From positions 62,001-126,000 of the forward strand of contig NZ_JAFCKF010000002.1 of the NCBI RefSeq assembly GCF_018130545.1: a DNA stretch of 64,000 nucleotides. The letters run 5' to 3'. The translations under genes and the position numbers were made by a program. Position 1 is the first letter of the stretch; every line of letters starts with the position of its first letter. The notes beneath the pieces are model-generated. The model saw nothing but the letters and a program-made list of their open reading frames with translations, had not been told where the DNA came from and made no database searches. This DNA is from Bradyrhizobium tropiciagri. Lineage in GTDB: Bacteria; Pseudomonadota; Alphaproteobacteria; Rhizobiales; Xanthobacteraceae. Below, in pieces: positions 37,038-46,692 of the stretch.

Positions 37038-37165
37038 CGTCATTCCGGGGCTCGCGAAGCGAGAGCCCGGAATCCATTTTTCCGCAAGTCTTGCGGCCCC
37101 ATGAATTCCGGGCCCGCGCCAAGGGGCGCGTCCTCAGGTGCGCAATTGCGCACCGGGGAATGACG
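37038..37165. repeat. extragenic palindromic repeat (REP-like), copy 7
   Basis: The ends CGTCATTCCGGGGCTCGCGA and CACCGGGGAATGACG are inverted, and GAGCCCGGAATCCAT pairs with ATGAATTCCGGGC inside. A further hairpin GCGCAATTGCGC is at the right. It lies between the convergent amidase and plsY genes. Confidence 0.78.
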
Positions 37166-37168
37166 GGA

Positions 37169-37765
37169 CTACTTCTTCTCGCCGATCTTGCCTTCGGTGC
37201 CGGCCTGCAGCCGCTTGATGTTCTCGCGGTGCATGTAGAACAACAGTACGGTCAGCACGGCGAACAGCGAGGCGAGCGCGTTGTGGCCGAAGAACCACAG
37301 GAACAGCGGAGTCACGAACGCGGCGATCAGCGCCGACAGCGACGAGTAGCGCGTGGTGTAGGCGGTGCCGAGCCAGATCACGACAAAGATCAGCGCCGCC
37401 GGCCAGAACAGGCCCAGCAGAACGCCGATATAAGTCGCGACGCCCTTGCCGCCGCGGAATTTGAGCCAGACCGGGAAGAGGTGGCCGAGGAACGCACCTA
37501 GCGCCGCCAGCATCGCGGCGTTCGGGCCGTCGATGGTGCCCGCGATGATCACGGCGACCGTGCCCTTAAGCATGTCGCCGAGCAGCGTCGCCGCGGCGAG
37601 GCCCTTGCGGCCGGTGCGCAGCACATTGGTGGCGCCGATATTGCCCGAGCCGATCGTGCGCAGATCCTGCGTGCCGGCCATCCTTGTGAGGATCATGCCG
37701 AACGGGATCGAGCCCAAGAGGTAGCCGATCACAAAGGCGACCAGCAGGAACGCGTCAGCGGACAT
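37169..37765 (-). CDS. plsY: acyl-phosphate glycerol-3-phosphate acyltransferase
   Basis: The protein has 198 residues and five hydrophobic helices. The three PlsY motifs are present: [11 protein letters not shown] (motif 1 region), [16 protein letters not shown] (motif 2, glycine-rich) and [16 protein letters not shown] (motif 3). It transfers acyl groups from acyl-phosphate to glycerol-3-phosphate, the first step of phospholipid synthesis. GGGAG precedes the ATG by 8 bases. The C-terminus is short and Lys-rich. Confidence 0.95.
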   Translation of the reverse strand: MSADAFLLVAFVIGYLLGSIPFGMILTRMAGTQDLRTIGSGNIGATNVLRTGRKGLAAATLLGDMLKGTVAVIIAGTIDGPNAAMLAALGAFLGHLFPVWLKFRGGKGVATYIGVLLGLFWPAALIFVVIWLGTAYTTRYSSLSALIAAFVTPLFLWFFGHNALASLFAVLTVLLFYMHRENIKRLQAGTEGKIGEKK

Positions 37766-37870
37766 CGCGGTGGCTCCCTGGACGGCCGGTCCGGTCCATT
37801 TTGAACAATTCTGTCAACGAAAAATTAACCATCGATCCGCACCATGGCCTTGGAAATGAGGGAGCTTATC

Positions 37871-37978
37871 ATGGCTTCTGTTCGCAGGCGGCTGGAGCAG
37901 CTTTTCTTTGTCGTTTACGTCGCGGCCATCGTCGTTGGAACGACAATGGAAGCGATGTCGCAACTCGCGGCGCGCTGA
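37871..37978 (+). CDS. 35-residue single-span membrane protein
   Basis: The reading frame MASVRRRLEQLFFVVYVAAI then VVGTTMEAMSQLAAR has a basic N-terminus and one hydrophobic helix. GGGAG lies 7 bases before the ATG; an in-frame ATG at 37844 has no such site. It is divergent from plsY and converges with pyrC, whose stop abuts the palindrome at 37994. No family was recognised. The size makes chance possible, but site spacing and topology support a real small protein. Confidence 0.5.
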   Translation: MASVRRRLEQLFFVVYVAAIVVGTTMEAMSQLAAR

Positions 37979-37993
37979 GTTCCACATCGATTG

Positions 37994-38040
37994 AGCATGA
38001 TCCTTTCGGAAAACCGGTTCCCACTTTTCCGGATCATGCT
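37994..38040. repeat. GAGCATGATC palindromic element, copy 2
   Basis: AGCATGATCC (37994-38003) pairs with GGATCATGCT (38031-38040), with inner CGGAAAACCGG / CCACTTTTCCGG pairing. It is a cleaner copy of the element at 11904-11950. It ends one base before the pyrC-like stop codon, so it may double as a terminator for both convergent transcripts. Confidence 0.85.
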
Positions 38041-39347
38041 TTAGACGTGCTCGTACACGGTGCGTCCGCCGACGATGGTCCGCGTCACGCGGCCGGAGAA
38101 GCGGGCGTCGTCGAACGGCGTGTTCTTGCATAGCGATTTGAGATCGTCGCGGTCGAGCACCCAGGGTGTGTCGGCGTCGATCACGATCACGTCGGCCGGT
38201 GCGCCGGCGCGCAGCGTGCCGCCGGGCAGGCCGAGCAACTCCGCCGGCCGGGTCGACATCGCCCGGATCAGCGTCTTGAACTCCATCTCGCCATTGTGGA
38301 TCAGCCGCAGCGCCGCCGGCAGCATGGTCTGCAGCCCGACCGCGCCGCTGGCCGCTTCCGCGAACGGCAGCCGCTTGACCTCGACGTCCTGCGGATTGTG
38401 ATCGCTCATCACGACGTCGATCAGCCCGGAAGCCAGCGCCGCGACCAGCGCCCGCCGGTCGTCCTCGGTGCGCAGCGGTGGCGCCAGCTTCAGGAAGGTG
38501 CGGTAGGGGCCGATGTCGTTCTCGTTCAGCGTCACATGGTTGATAGAGACCGAGGCCGAGACATTATGGCCGGCGTCGCGGGCGCGCTTGAGGATCTCCA
38601 GTGACTCGGTCGAGGTCAGCGAGGCTGCGTGATAGCGCCCGCCGGTGAGGCCGGCGAGCCGCATGTCGCGCTCGAGCATGATTGACTCGGCGGCGGTTGG
38701 GATTCCGGCGAGGCCGAGCCTTGTAGCGAACTCGCCCTCGTTCATCACGCCTTCGCCCACCAGATGCGGGTCCTCGGTGTGATGCACGATCAGCGCGTCG
38801 AAATCGCGGGCATAAGTCAGCGCGCGCCGCATCACCTGGGCGTTGGTGACGCTGCGGTCGCCATCGGTGAAGGCGACCGCGCCGGCGGCCTTCAACAGGC
38901 CGATCTCGGTCATCTCCTGGCCCTTCATGCCTTTGGTCAGGGCCGCCATCGGATGGATGTTGACGATCGCGGTGTCGCGGGCGCGACGCAGAACGAAGTC
39001 GACGGTGGCGGAATTGTCGATCACCGGCGAGGTGTCGGGCTGGCAGATGATGGTGGTGATGCCGCCGGCGGCCGCGGCTTGGCTCGCGGAGGCAAAGGTC
39101 TCGCGATGGCTGGCACCGGGCTCACCGACAAAGGCGCGCATGTCGATCAGGCCGGGGGCCACGATCTTGCCGGCGCAATTGACGATGTCGGTGCCTTCGG
39201 GGACGCCGGCGGCGCCGATGCCGCGCTTGGCATCACGGATCACGCCGTCGGCGATCAGGACATCGCCCGGACCGTCGAAGTCGCGCGACGGATCGATGAC
39301 GCGGGCGTTGGCGAGCAGGATGGGGCGGCGATCGGTCAGCATCGGTC

Positions 39348-39351
<4 letters not shown>
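38041..39351 (-). CDS. pyrC: dihydroorotase homologue lacking metal ligands (PyrC'-like)
   Basis: The protein has 436 residues and an amidohydrolase fold, but key residues are altered. The DxHxH metal motif reads Asp70-Met-Arg72-Ala-Phe74, so both histidines are missing, and the HxxHxS block reads YHAASLTS, with His replaced at 244. HHTEDPHL and SDHNP remain. This pattern matches the inactive PyrC' proteins that hold aspartate transcarbamoylase in a complex in Pseudomonas. The GTG start overlaps the pyrB stop by four bases (GTGA), as expected for stoichiometric partners. An active dihydroorotase must then be encoded elsewhere. Confidence 0.85.
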
Positions 39352-40301
<950 letters not shown>

Positions 40302-40397
40302 TAAAGCCAGAGCTATAGGCGCGGATGGCCGGTGGGGCAAGCGCGAAGAGGGTTTCGAGGAGTTTTCCCCGAGTAAGATGTGGCGGGGGTTCTGCGC

Positions 40398-40495
40398 CGT
40401 CATGTCCGGGCTAGTCGAGGGGCATCCAAGCCTTGCTTTTGCGGGGCTTTCCGGAACAAGACGTGGGACGGCCGGGATAAACCCCGGCCATGACG
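40398..40495. repeat. extragenic palindromic repeat (REP-like), copy 8
   Basis: The ends CGTCATGTCCGGGCTAGTCG and GATAAACCCCGGCCATGACG are inverted, close to copy 4. It lies between the divergent pyrB and VanX-like genes. The first possible ATG of the VanX-like gene lies inside it, which argues for the later GTG start. Confidence 0.7.
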
Positions 40496-40510
40496 TCGGA
40501 GCGAGACCTT

Positions 40511-41257
40511 GTGAAAATTGTCGTGATCATTGTCGCCGTCTTGGGCCTGGTTTCGCCGGTCCTTGCCCTGGATCTGCCCGGCGGCTTCGCGTTCCTCCGC
40601 GACATCGATCCGACCATCATCCAGGACATCCGCTACGCTGGCGCGAACAATTTCATGGGCCGGCCGATCGCGGGCTACGGCGCGGCGGAATGCGTGGTGA
40701 AGCGGGAAGTGGGGCTGCGCCTGAAGGCCGTGCAGCAGGAACTGGCCCGGCAGAAACTATCGCTGAAGATGTTCGATTGCTACAGGCCGGTCCGCGCGGT
40801 CGCCGACATGGTGGCGTGGTCGAAGAACGGCACCGAGACCGCGGCCGAACGGCGCTATAACCCGGCCTTCTCGAAAGCCGATCTGTTCCGCCTCGGCTAT
40901 ATCGCGACCCATTCCGGGCATTCGACCGGGGCCGCGGTCGATCTCACGCTGGTTGATCTGACCGCCGACAATTCGCTCAAGTTCGATCCGGCCAAGGACT
41001 ATGCCGACTGCACCGCACCCGTCGCCGTCCGCGCCCCGGAGGGCAGCGTCGACATGGGCACCGGCTACGACTGTTCTGATGCGAAGGGCCACACTGCCGC
41101 CAGCGCCATCACGCCGGCGCAGAAGCGCTGGCGGGCGAGACTGGTCGCGGCGATGGCGGAACAGGGATTTGCGAACTACTCGAAGGAATGGTGGCACTTT
41201 TCGCTGCCGGGGGCGGCCGGGCCGGCCTATGATTTTCCGATCGGGCGGGCGCGATAG
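40511..41257 (+). CDS. VanX/DdpX-like D-alanyl-D-alanine dipeptidase, secreted
   Basis: The protein has 248 residues with a signal peptide (about 1-20, [16 protein letters not shown]). The zinc-peptidase M15D motifs are present: [10 protein letters not shown] (SxHxxGxAxD; His137, Asp144) and EWWH (catalytic Glu226, zinc His229). It hydrolyses D-Ala-D-Ala dipeptides, here probably for cell-wall turnover in the periplasm and not for vancomycin resistance, as no vanHA genes are near. GGAG lies 9 bases before the GTG at 40511. Confidence 0.88.
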   Translation: MKIVVIIVAVLGLVSPVLALDLPGGFAFLRDIDPTIIQDIRYAGANNFMGRPIAGYGAAECVVKREVGLRLKAVQQELARQKLSLKMFDCYRPVRAVADMVAWSKNGTETAAERRYNPAFSKADLFRLGYIATHSGHSTGAAVDLTLVDLTADNSLKFDPAKDYADCTAPVAVRAPEGSVDMGTGYDCSDAKGHTAASAITPAQKRWRARLVAAMAEQGFANYSKEWWHFSLPGAAGPAYDFPIGRAR

Positions 41258-41385
41258 CGCGGGATTTCCTCAAATTCGAGGCGTTTCGGCAAGACAAAGC
41301 TTGCCATCGCAAAAGTGGCGAAACGCGCTTTCAACACTCCTTAATTGTGGCCGTATGAAGTGCGGGCATTGCGGGAGCACGAAGC

Positions 41386-41799
41386 ATGCGTTTAGCAGCC
41401 TTTGCACTTGTTGCCGTCGGCGCCGCCGGCATCGCGATCTACGATCAATACGACAAGGGCGCGAACTATCAGCGCGTCGATGCGCGGATCAGCGTCGTCA
41501 ACGATCAATGCTATCTGGAGAAGGTCGAGCGCGGCGTCATCACCAAGACGACGTGGACCTCCGACCTGACCCGCTGCGAAGTCGCCGAGCTGCTGCGCAA
41601 GGAGCATCCGAAGTGGCACGGCTATGACCTGAGGCACAAGATCGAGGTGCGCGTGGTCTACGTCTCGCCGGTCGATGGCGTCTCGCACCAGTCGAGCCTG
41701 GAGATGTCCTACTTCCCCAACGGCAAGCCGCTGCACGCCGGCGACGTGTTTCCGGTGCTGGCCTCCAAGACCAAGGCGGATAAGACCCGCATGATCTGA
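41386..41799 (+). CDS. hypothetical exported protein, tandem paralogue A
   Basis: The protein has 137 residues. The N-terminus (MRLAAFALVAVGAAGIAIYD) is a signal anchor. The mature part has YQRVDARISVVNDQCYLEKVE, HPKWHGYDLRHKIEVRVVYVSPVDG and GKPLHAGDVFPVLASK. Two cysteines (in DQCYLEK and TRCEVAEL) could form a disulfide. It shares the whole architecture with the next gene. No family was recognised. GGGAG lies 8 bases before the ATG. Confidence 0.75.
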   Translation: MRLAAFALVAVGAAGIAIYDQYDKGANYQRVDARISVVNDQCYLEKVERGVITKTTWTSDLTRCEVAELLRKEHPKWHGYDLRHKIEVRVVYVSPVDGVSHQSSLEMSYFPNGKPLHAGDVFPVLASKTKADKTRMI

Positions 41800-41833
41800 T
41801 CGTCGCGGCGGTTCGGGGGATCGGAGTTCAACC

Positions 41834-42286
41834 ATGCGCCTTGGCCTCTACGGGATCATCGCTATCGGTGTCGCGGGCCTCTATGCCTACATCGAGTTCG
41901 ACAAGCGGGTGAACTTCCGTCCGATCGACGCGCGCGTCAGCAGCGTCAAGGAGCAATGCTATATGGAGAAGACGGAGGGAAATCGGAGCTCGACGTCCGA
42001 TCTCCTGCCGTGCGAACTGACCGAGCTCCTGGCGCGCAACCATCCGAAATGGCAGGGCTACGACATCAAGCGCAAGATCGAGATCCGGTTTGCCTACATC
42101 TCACCGGTGGACGGCGCCGCGCATGAATCGAACCTGCAACTGGCGTCCTATCCCGGTAACCGGCCACTGCACGCCGGCGACATCTTTCCGGTCCAGGCGT
42201 CCCGGAAAGAGGCCAACAGGACCCGCGCCAACGATTGGCTGGACCGGCGGCTCGGTCGCGATGCGCCCAGGCACGGAAGCATCTAG
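41834..42286 (+). CDS. hypothetical exported protein, tandem paralogue B
   Basis: The protein has 150 residues and is a paralogue of the preceding gene. The shared blocks are RPIDARVSSVKEQCYMEK, the second Cys in LPCELTELL, HPKWQGYDIKRKIEIRFAYI, SPVDGAAHES, and RPLHAGDIFPVQASRKEA. It has its own basic C-terminal extension of about 15 residues. It starts 34 bases after copy A and has GGAG upstream, so the two are probably co-transcribed. No family was recognised. Confidence 0.75.
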   Translation: MRLGLYGIIAIGVAGLYAYIEFDKRVNFRPIDARVSSVKEQCYMEKTEGNRSSTSDLLPCELTELLARNHPKWQGYDIKRKIEIRFAYISPVDGAAHESNLQLASYPGNRPLHAGDIFPVQASRKEANRTRANDWLDRRLGRDAPRHGSI

Positions 42287-42432
42287 CAGCGGGCGCATTT
42301 TTCGCTGCCCGGCACCGGCCCGCAGGCTTATGATCCCCCGATTCCAATGCGCCACGATCGGCCCGAGATCCCGGCGGGGCAGACCGGTTGTCCGGGCCGC
42401 ATGCGCGCAGCGAGACCATTTCCGAGGAGACC

Positions 42433-44076
42433 ATGACGCAGGCTCCGTTTGCCACCCACGACGTGCTCAACCAGTCGCCGCCGTTTTGGAACGTCGACCT
42501 GTTCGCGACCGATGCGCCGCTGATCGCGGCTGTCGCCGCCAATGGCGGGGCAGCGGCTGCCGCTGAGCTGTCGGATTTCGGCAAGCATTGGGGCTCCGCC
42601 GCCATGGCGGAGCGCGGCCGCATCGCCAACGAGAACACGCCGAAACTGCGCACCTTCGACGCCAGAGGCAATCGCCGCGACGAGGTCGAGTTTCATCCGG
42701 CCTATCACGAGCTGATGGCGCACTCCGCACATGCCGGCGTGCACAATTCGACGTGGACCGCCCAGGGCAAGCCGGTCGGCGGCGCGGCCGAGGTGGTGCG
42801 CGCGGCGAAATTCTACATCGCCGCGCAGGTCGAGACCGGCCATCTCTGTCCGATCACGATGACCCGCGCTTCGGTCGCGGCGCTGGCCTCGCAGCCGGAC
42901 ATCCTGGCGAAGACGATGCCGGTGATCGGAACGCGCGCCTACGATCCGAGCTTTGCGCCGTGGTGGACCAAGCGCGGCATGACGCTCGGCATGGGCATGA
43001 CCGAAAAGCAGGGCGGCACCGACGTTCGCGCCAACATGACGCGAGCCGAGCGCGACGGCGATGGCTATCGCATCACTGGGCACAAATGGTTCATGTCGGC
43101 GCCGATGTGCGACGCGTTCCTGGTGCTGGCGCAAACCAAGGACGGTCTGAGCTGTTTCTTCATGCCGCGCTTTGCGCCCGACGACACCGTCAACGCGATC
43201 CACTTCCAGCGGCTGAAGGACAAGCTTGGCAACCGCTCCAATGCCTCCTCGGAGGTCGAATTCCACGGCGCTCATGCCGAATTGATCGGCGAGCAGGGCA
43301 AGGGCATCCGCACCATCATCCAGATGGTGCAGCTGACGCGGCAGGATTGCGCGATCGCATCCGCCGGCCTGATGCGCTCGGGGCTGGCGCATGCGCTCAA
43401 TCATACGCGGCATCGCAGCGTGTTCCAGAAACATCTCTCCGATCAGCCGCTGATGCAGGCGGTGCTCTCGGACATGGCGCTGCATGTCGAGGCGTCCGTC
43501 GCGCTGGTGATGCGGCTGTGCCGCGCCTTCGATCGTGCGCCCACCGATACCAGCGAGGCCGCCTATATGCGGCTGCTGACGCCGGCGATCAAATACTGGA
43601 CCTGCAAGAACGCACCCAGCTTCCTCTATGAGGCGATGGAGTGCCTTGGTGGCAATGGCTACGTCGAGGAGGGCATTCTGGCGCGCCACTACCGGGAGTC
43701 GCCGGTCAACGCGATCTGGGAAGGCTCCGGCAACGTGATGTGCCTCGACGTGCTGCGTGCGCTTGGCCGCGAGGCCGATGCCGCGCTCGCCGTGCTGCGC
43801 GCGCTCGCCGACGAGACCAGGGGCCTGCCGGGCACGGCCGAGGCCGTCGCATCGATCGGACAGTCGTTCCGCCGTCCCGACAGCGAGCGCATCGCGCGGC
43901 TCGCGGTCGAACAGCTGGCGCTGCTGGCTGCCACGGCTGCGCTCAACCAGGTTTCGCCGAAAAACGCCGAGCTGTTCGCAGCGACACGGCTTGCCGAACG
44001 CCACGCCGGCATGTACGGCGCGGTGGATATCTCCGATGCTGATCAACGCGCGCTGCTGGCGCGGGCGCTACCATGA
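42433..44076 (+). CDS. aidB: AidB-like acyl-CoA dehydrogenase family protein
   Basis: The protein has 547 residues, the AidB size. It has THDVLNQSPPFWNVDLFATD, GHLCPITMTRAS, LGMGMTEKQGGTDVRANMT, HKWFMSAPMCDAFLVLAQT, RLKDKLGNRSNASSEVEF and ECLGGNGYVEE, matching E. coli AidB of the adaptive response. AidB is a flavoprotein that binds DNA and protects against alkylation. No Ada or AlkB gene is adjacent here. GAGGAG precedes the ATG. It is followed 10 bases later by a CPBP protease gene. Confidence 0.92.
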   Translation: MTQAPFATHDVLNQSPPFWNVDLFATDAPLIAAVAANGGAAAAAELSDFGKHWGSAAMAERGRIANENTPKLRTFDARGNRRDEVEFHPAYHELMAHSAHAGVHNSTWTAQGKPVGGAAEVVRAAKFYIAAQVETGHLCPITMTRASVAALASQPDILAKTMPVIGTRAYDPSFAPWWTKRGMTLGMGMTEKQGGTDVRANMTRAERDGDGYRITGHKWFMSAPMCDAFLVLAQTKDGLSCFFMPRFAPDDTVNAIHFQRLKDKLGNRSNASSEVEFHGAHAELIGEQGKGIRTIIQMVQLTRQDCAIASAGLMRSGLAHALNHTRHRSVFQKHLSDQPLMQAVLSDMALHVEASVALVMRLCRAFDRAPTDTSEAAYMRLLTPAIKYWTCKNAPSFLYEAMECLGGNGYVEEGILARHYRESPVNAIWEGSGNVMCLDVLRALGREADAALAVLRALADETRGLPGTAEAVASIGQSFRRPDSERIARLAVEQLALLAATAALNQVSPKNAELFAATRLAERHAGMYGAVDISDADQRALLARALP

Positions 44077-44086
44077 AGGTTTGCTG

Positions 44087-44857
44087 ATGGACGCACTCAA
44101 TCCCGATACTCCGCCGGCCGCGATCGAACCGCCGCCGCGCCCGCCGCGGGTCTGGAAGTTCTGGGGCACCGCGCTGTGGGGCCTCGTCATCTTCATTGCG
44201 ATGTTCCTCGGTCAGGTCGCGGTCATCATCTGGCGCATCATCGCGCAGGGCGGGGAGATGTCGGCAGGGGGCATCACCCATGTGGTCGCCGACGGCCTGA
44301 CGATATCGCTCTCGGTGCTCGCGGGTTTGCCGATGGTGCTGCTGGCGTTGTGGTTCGCGATCCGCCGGACCCGGATATCGTTTGCCGATTATCTCGGGCT
44401 GCACTGGACGTCGTGGAAGAACGTGATCATCGGCATCGTCTCGCTGATCGTGCTGGTCGGAGCCTGGGACATGGTGTCCCGCGCCGCCGGCCGCGAGGTG
44501 GCGCCGGGCTTCATGGGCGACGTGCTGAAATCGGCGCAGGAGCACAGCGCGCTGTGGCTTCTGGTGATTGCCTTCGCCGTCGCCGCGCCGCTTTGGGAGG
44601 AGCTGTTCGCGCGCGGCTGGCTCTATCGCGGCTGGTCGGAATCCCGGCTCGGTCCCTACGGCGCGATCCTGCTGTCGTCGATCGTCTGGACGGTAATGCA
44701 CCTGCAATACGACTGGTTCTTCCTCTGCCAGGTGCTGACGATCGGGCTGCTGTTCGGCTATCTGCGCTTCCGCACCGGCTCGACCTGGCTCACCATCCTG
44801 CTGCACGGCCTGAACAATTTTGCGGCCACGATCCAGACCTGGTGGCTGGCGGGCTGA
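44087..44857 (+). CDS. CPBP-family intramembrane metalloprotease (copy 1)
   Basis: The protein has 256 residues with about 7 hydrophobic helices. Motif 1 is EELFARGWLYRG (EExxxR); motif 2 is WTVMHLQYDWFF (xxxH), and HGLNN near the end is motif 3. This is the CAAX protease / bacteriocin-processing (CPBP, Abi) family. Its C-terminal 26 residues are mirrored in a remnant at 49536-49616. It follows aidB by 10 bases and may share its transcript. The substrate is unknown. Confidence 0.88.
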   Translation: MDALNPDTPPAAIEPPPRPPRVWKFWGTALWGLVIFIAMFLGQVAVIIWRIIAQGGEMSAGGITHVVADGLTISLSVLAGLPMVLLALWFAIRRTRISFADYLGLHWTSWKNVIIGIVSLIVLVGAWDMVSRAAGREVAPGFMGDVLKSAQEHSALWLLVIAFAVAAPLWEELFARGWLYRGWSESRLGPYGAILLSSIVWTVMHLQYDWFFLCQVLTIGLLFGYLRFRTGSTWLTILLHGLNNFAATIQTWWLAG

Positions 44858-45215
44858 CCGTGTGACCACATGGCCAGAGGCTACACCCAACTTCGCTGCG
44901 GCATTGTCGCCTGACCTCCAGGGCGCTTTATTCACCGGCGTTGGCTATCGAGGGCAAACTGGATGCTTCGCGCTGCGCTGGGCGTCCGAACCTCAAGGAT
45001 CTGGCGGCGCATGGGGTCGTTTGCCGGAGTCGTGAGCAACCAGGGGAAGCGGAAACGCGCCGAGAGGCTTGTTCGAAAGTCTCATGGAACCTCTCGTTGG
45101 AACTTCTCGTTGTTCGTTCACGCGCGTAACGACGAGGCAGACATTTCATCGACTGGGGCGCGCCTCATCCAACCGCTGCCGAACGAATCGGCAAACAACC
45201 GGGAGGAGCCCCAAC
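44858..45215. other. 358-base region between the CPBP and ABC-importer genes
   Basis: No gene is supported. The first 50 bases match the sequence downstream of the CPBP remnant: CCCAACTTCGCTGCGGCATT at 44885 corresponds to CCCACCTTCGCTGCAAAATT at 49645, at nearly the same distance from the stop codon. The rest probably holds the promoter of the ABC operon. GGAGGAG ends it as the ribosome site of the binding-protein gene. Confidence 0.55.
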
Positions 45216-46562
45216 ATGAGTGCAGCCAGACCTTCATCCATCACGCGGCGCCGGTTCCTGCGGGACACGAGCCTCGCTCTCGCCGCCGCCAGTGCGTCTC
45301 CAGTGCTCTCCGCGCCCTTTGCATCGCGCGCCATGGCCGACACCAAGACGCTGACGATCGTTCAATGGAGCCACTTCGTTCCTGCCTACGACAAATGGTT
45401 CGACAAATTTGCCAGAGATTGGGGCGAGAAGAATCACATCGAGGTCTCGGTCGACCACATTCCGGTGCAGGACGTGGCCGCCCGCGCGGCCGCCGAAGCA
45501 TCGGCAGGGTCGGGCCATGATCTGTTTGGATGGAACGGCGCCGGCGGGGCGCATCTTTACCGCAAGTTCCTGATCGACGTGACCAGCCTGGTCGAGTCGG
45601 TGGAGAAGAAGTACGGCAAGGTCAGCGTGATCGGGCGGCAGATCGGTTACAATCAGGACGACCACACCTGGTCTGCCTTTCCCGACTATTACATCAATTT
45701 CCCCGCCATGTACCGCAAGAGCCTGTGGGACGAGATCGGCATGAAGCCCGAGACGTGGGACGATGTGCGCATCGGCGGCGCGAAGTTGAAGCAGAAGGGC
45801 CACCCGGTCGGGATTTCGCTCGGTCACTCAAACGATCCGAATACGACGTGGCGCGGTGTGCTGTGGAGTTATGGCGGCGCTGTTCAGGACGAAGCCGGCA
45901 AGCACGTCGTTCTCGACAGCAAGGAGTCGGTCGAGGCGGTCAAGTTCGCCGCCGCCCTCTATAAGGAGGCAATGACGTCGGACGTCCTGTCGTGGAGCGA
46001 CGCCAGCAACAACCAGTACATCGACTCGGGCGTCAGTTCGCTGATCATCAACCCGATCTCGGCCTATCGGACGGCCCAGCAACTCAACAAGAAGGTGGCC
46101 GACGACATCTTCGTGATGGAGCCTCCCAAAGGGCCGGTGCGTCGATTGATGGGCGGCGCGTCGGAATTTTACGGAATCTGGAAGTTCGGCAAGAACCAGG
46201 ATGCGGCGATCGAGTTTCTCAAATACTACGCCGACAACTGGATCGAGGCCTTCAAGGCGAGTTCCGGGTACAACAACCCGATCTTCGCCAATATCGTGCC
46301 GAAACCGATGCCGTTGCTGTCGGATGATCCGACGTCGACGCCGCGCGACAAATTGGCTGCGCTGCAGACGTCGGACCAATGGTCCGCCGTTCCCGGCTAT
46401 CCCGGGCCGGCAACGCCCGCGACCGACGAAGTCTACAATGATTTCATCATCTGCGACATGATGGCGAAAGCGGCAACTGGCGCGATGACGGCGGAACAGT
46501 CGGTCAAATGGGCTGCACAACAGTGCGAAGCCATCCTTACCAAGTGGCAACACAAGGCGTGA
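45216..46562 (+). CDS. ABC importer, CUT1-type extracellular solute-binding protein with Tat signal
   Basis: The protein has 448 residues. A twin-arginine signal (TRRRFLRDTSLALAAA, about 10-25) is cleaved near AMADT at 41. The mature protein has the family-1 sugar-binding pattern: TLTIVQWSHFVPAYDKWFDK at the N-terminus, GHDLFGWNGAGG, and YRKSLWDEIGMKPETWDD. Such proteins deliver carbohydrates or polyols to the membrane complex. It is the first gene of a four-gene importer operon. The substrate is not resolved. GGAGGAG is 9 bases before the ATG. Confidence 0.9.
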   Translation: MSAARPSSITRRRFLRDTSLALAAASASPVLSAPFASRAMADTKTLTIVQWSHFVPAYDKWFDKFARDWGEKNHIEVSVDHIPVQDVAARAAAEASAGSGHDLFGWNGAGGAHLYRKFLIDVTSLVESVEKKYGKVSVIGRQIGYNQDDHTWSAFPDYYINFPAMYRKSLWDEIGMKPETWDDVRIGGAKLKQKGHPVGISLGHSNDPNTTWRGVLWSYGGAVQDEAGKHVVLDSKESVEAVKFAAALYKEAMTSDVLSWSDASNNQYIDSGVSSLIINPISAYRTAQQLNKKVADDIFVMEPPKGPVRRLMGGASEFYGIWKFGKNQDAAIEFLKYYADNWIEAFKASSGYNNPIFANIVPKPMPLLSDDPTSTPRDKLAALQTSDQWSAVPGYPGPATPATDEVYNDFIICDMMAKAATGAMTAEQSVKWAAQQCEAILTKWQHKA

Positions 46563-46585
46563 CGTGATTGCGTGATTGCCAGCGT

Positions 46586-46613
46586 CCGAGCCCGTGTTCG
46601 CATGCAGGCTCGG
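46586..46613 (+). terminator. intercistronic hairpin after the binding-protein gene
   Basis: CCGAGCC (46586-46592) pairs with GGCTCGG (46607-46613) around a 14-base loop, with no U tract. In this position such hairpins usually attenuate transcription or protect the upstream mRNA, so that the binding protein is made in excess over the ATPase and permeases. Confidence 0.5.
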
Positions 46614-46692
46614 GCGCGGACTGGAAGCAAAGGGCAGACAGGAACCACGCGCCGCCAGGCGGAGCGGAAGGCTAACTTTGCTGGGATGACCA

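Noticed and set aside
40490-40510. ATG at 40490 as the start of the VanX-like gene
   Set aside because: It lies in the CCATGACG end of a REP-like element and has no ribosome site; the GTG at 40511 has GGAG at good spacing.
44936-45180. Possible tRNA or attachment site in the gap before the ABC operon
   Set aside because: No GTTCRANYC-type T-loop with a matching acceptor stem was found, and no integrase gene is near.
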